A DNA stretch of 64,000 bases from contig NW_026515543.1 of the NCBI RefSeq assembly GCF_014898815.1, forward strand, positions 2,790,001 through 2,854,000. The letters are read 5' to 3'. This stretch comes from Panonychus citri. Lineage: Eukaryota > Arthropoda > Arachnida > Trombidiformes > Tetranychidae. The position numbers and the translations under genes were made by a program. The notes below the pieces were generated by a model that was given only the letters and a program-made list of their open reading frames with translations, had not been told where the DNA came from and made no database searches. Shown here in pieces: positions 61,601-64,000 of this stretch (position 1 is its first letter; every line of letters starts with the position of its first letter).

Positions 61601-63548
61601 GATATTTTCTTCTCCATCCTTTTATTATTTTCTTCATGATGTCAACAGCAATTCTGGTTCTTTCCTTTCAGAGCAATCATCTCTGTCTTTTTATCTCTGT
61701 CTCCATGATGTTATTTTTTTCTTCTATTCTTTTTTTTCATTCTACTTCTTCTCTTTCTCTCTCTCTCTCTTTCTTGCAACACACTTTTCGATACTCATGT
61801 TATGTATTATTACCTTTAACCTGATGCTTTCCCACCGGTGTGTTAAATACTTTCTGATATTACATTTTCACCCTGATACTTGAAATCTTCCTGAAGGCTC
61901 TGAACTCATGTTATATGTTCAATCCTGAATTTTCGCTTCCTCAATTCTACCAACTTTCCTTATCCAATAACTAAAACAAAATCAATTTCAACAATTGTAT
62001 ATCATATTATATACAATATACGATATTGTACATTACCTAATTGTATGTACTTTATTTCATTATTTATATAATTTTTCTGATTGTTTTCCTCATCCTTGTT
62101 CACCTTAACCAATCATTTCACTTATCATCATCTTCTTCACCTTGTGGGAGGAAGAGAAGATGAAATTATTTCTTCTTTTATTTTTTTTTCTTCTCTCCAA
62201 TTTAAACTGATTCTTTTTTGATCCAATTTGAGACAAAAAAGAAAAGTTCAATTCTGAGATTCATCACATTTCTTTTCACCCTGAAACTCACTTTGTATTA
62301 ACCTGGAAAATTATATATCAAATTTGAGTTTTGATTCATTGATAAAAGTTAAGGATGAAGATGGAAAACTAATATCATATAATAATAATAATAATTTTCT
62401 GTTTTATATCTTCAGGCAATTTCAGAATTTTCTTCTTTTTTCTTGAACAGTTTGAATGAGTTACATTTACCATTTTCTTTTCCATCATTATGACGAGAAA
62501 AAAAAACTAAGACATCAACAGGCTGAATGTTACAGTTAATGTACTTGAGGTTTTTTTTTCTCCAGAATAATTGAATCACTGCAATTAAATTTCCAATTCA
62601 GTTTAATCAGTGGAATTGGATTTTTTTTCCTCTTCTCCTTTGGTTCTCAACAAATCTACAGTTAACTATCAAAAAGTTCATCTTATAGCTCAGGGTTGAT
62701 TATTATCATCTTCATGATGGTCAGTTGTTTGTGATCAGTTCGAGTACTTTGTTATTGTATTATTTAGGCTCATTATTATTACTGTTATATTAGTGTTTCG
62801 TTAATTGTATATATGTTGCATGTTAAATTAAATTGTCATGCTGAGAAAGTCTAGAAGTCCTCTCTCACTCTGTTAAGATGAACTCTCATGAAACAATTCA
62901 ATAGACTCATGCTGATTGAATGGACAGTCAGAAATTAATTTCCATTTGCAAGCTAATTTACTAGATAGAAACAATTGATCCGAAAATAATTACATCATTT
63001 ATGTACACTTGTAATTGTAACAAAAAAGATATCATCAGATTATTATTGGAATCAACATTAACCATATCAAGAGTGTTTATCATCATCATGAATTCATGCA
63101 AAAAGTCATGGTAATCAAAAAGTACCAGATAATTAAATGTCAAATGATTTCAATCAGGTAATAAAATGATTACCTTCAATTGTAATGATTAATTTACACA
63201 ATCAGTTTATTGATTTTGACAACATTTTCATTTGAGTCTGATCATTTCCAACTCTTAATGATGAAAAGAGTTACGAAATCAGAAATATTCATGGAATATT
63301 CAAATTCAATTTCAACACAAATGTAAAAATGACGAAAAAAATAAGGATAATTTTCATAAATGATAAATATTAGCATTCATTCAACTGATATGATAATAAT
63401 TGTGCTTCGATTGTTGTTCAGGTGAACACTTATTTCCCAATGCTGATGTTTAGTGACAAGATGATATGCACTAACTCATCTTTCCATTGATGATATTGCA
63501 GCAAATGCTACGAACTTTATCCCTCCCTACCTTTAATCCTCTCCACCA
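58619..63548. other. AT-rich DNA between the transposon and the right-edge gene
   Basis: If the NACHT gene continues, this is the rest of its intron. It holds T-rich and CT-rich tracts (61440-61480, 61740-61775) and a palindromic AT stretch at 61990-62035. The open frames (59134-59346, 61599-61883) have no family signature. No exon of a WD- or TPR-repeat protein is recognised. Confidence 0.4.
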
Positions 63549-63968
63549 TCATAACCACCACCTCTTGCTCAGAATAACCTGGAAAAAAGATAATTGAAAT
63601 TCAGGTAAAGACTGAGGCAATTGAGTCGAATCGAAAATGAAAATATGAGAAAAATCATCTTCATGTTGTAGCTGAGTAAAGTGAAGAAGGAAACAAGGAA
63701 ACAAGTAACAATGGATGAAGATATGGGAAGAAAAAAGATGATGAGATGATAAAGGAACCACAATTATTATTAAATTGGAAGCAGGAAGAAAATTAAACTC
63801 GAAAAATGATAAACATAGATAATATTTTCACCATCTTAATGATGATGAAAAAAGTAACGGTTCTTTCACTCACAGCAAGAGTAACAATGTTTCTCAAATA
63901 TAAGGCGAGATGTTGATGCAACTGTTGATCCTCATCTATGAATACCAATCCTAGCATGGAGATAATAT
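63549..63968 (-). CDS. Last two exons of an unidentified gene entering from the right edge
   Basis: The exon 63968-63874 is bounded by an acceptor (aaattgttag) and a GTGAGT donor. It reads ISMLGLVFIDEDQQLHQHL then ALYLRNIVTLA, an amphipathic helical pattern. The next exon, 63578-63549, follows a tttttccag acceptor, joins in phase 0 and ends VILSKRWWL and stop. Intron length is 295 bp. Splice signals and frame agree, but the piece is too short to name a family. Helical-repeat proteins are one possibility. The gene runs beyond base 64000. Confidence 0.45.
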
Positions 63969-64000
63969 CTAACAATTTATTGGAAATTAGGAATATTCAA

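Noticed and set aside
61990..62040. Palindromic AT-rich stretch that could be a hairpin RNA.
   Set aside because: It consists of short TATA/ATAT units expected by chance in this composition, with no stem comparable to the one at 46217-46287.
1..64000. tRNA, rRNA or CRISPR features.
   Set aside because: No tRNA B-box/cloverleaf, ribosomal RNA signature or regularly spaced repeat array was recognised by eye.

Overview
The window is AT-rich eukaryotic DNA with split genes, GT-AG introns from about 60 bp to more than 11 kb, and many short GA/CT, ATC and A/T tracts. A cuticle protein ending its chitin-binding domain in the chelicerate-style KTNEPGT motif, an intronless CYP392-like P450, an alpha-tubulin, a Ly6/quiver-type GPI protein and an opsin point to an arthropod, most likely a mite (Acari, perhaps a spider-mite relative). 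The lineage is inferred from protein style only. LAYOUT: 1-0.8 kb holds the 3' end of an acidic/basic low-complexity gene on the plus strand. 1.25-2.78 kb is a minus-strand RR-type cuticle protein gene. 6.66-14.14 kb is a complete four-exon alpha-tubulin gene. 17.49-20.87 kb is a three-exon Ly6-like gene. 23.8-36.9 kb is a minus-strand three-exon opsin whose 11.3-kb second intron contains a same-strand intronless P450 and a broken second P450 copy. 37.0-44.2 kb is an interval bounded by two near-identical inverted arms of about 785 bp. One arm sits just upstream of the opsin and the other just upstream of a divergent STAND/NACHT NTPase gene. Between them lie two TA-flanked MITEs, a gene-like ORF set with an in-frame TAG, and a possible LTR remnant. 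44.26-46.03 kb is the first coding exon of the NACHT gene. 49.75-58.6 kb is a self-contained DNA transposon of about 8.8 kb. 63.55-63.97 kb looks like the last two exons of a minus-strand gene that enters from the right edge. THE MOST UNUSUAL PART is the 49.75-58.6 kb element. It has 13-bp terminal inverted repeats (TACCCAATCAACA), a candidate 6-bp target duplication (ATTATT), and subterminal CTGAATCAG-like repeats. Its minus strand carries a Transposase_21/DUF4218-like transposase and a 71-aa acidic protein, each preceded by a 5'-leader intron with the same donor sequence. Its plus strand carries two diverged tandem paralogues that share two phase-1 introns at equivalent positions and a BEN-like C-terminal region. 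All three large genes change reading frame several times. Most changes are -1 and lie at A or T runs, and two lie on classic A_AAA_AAC / A_AAA_AAG heptamers. The long ordinary host genes here show none, so the pattern could be decay, base-calling error or recoding. HOW THE GENES RELATE: the host genes (cuticle, tubulin, Ly6, opsin, P450, NACHT) are unrelated neighbours, not an operon. The only functional units visible are the transposon and the opsin/NACHT pair that share duplicated upstream DNA.
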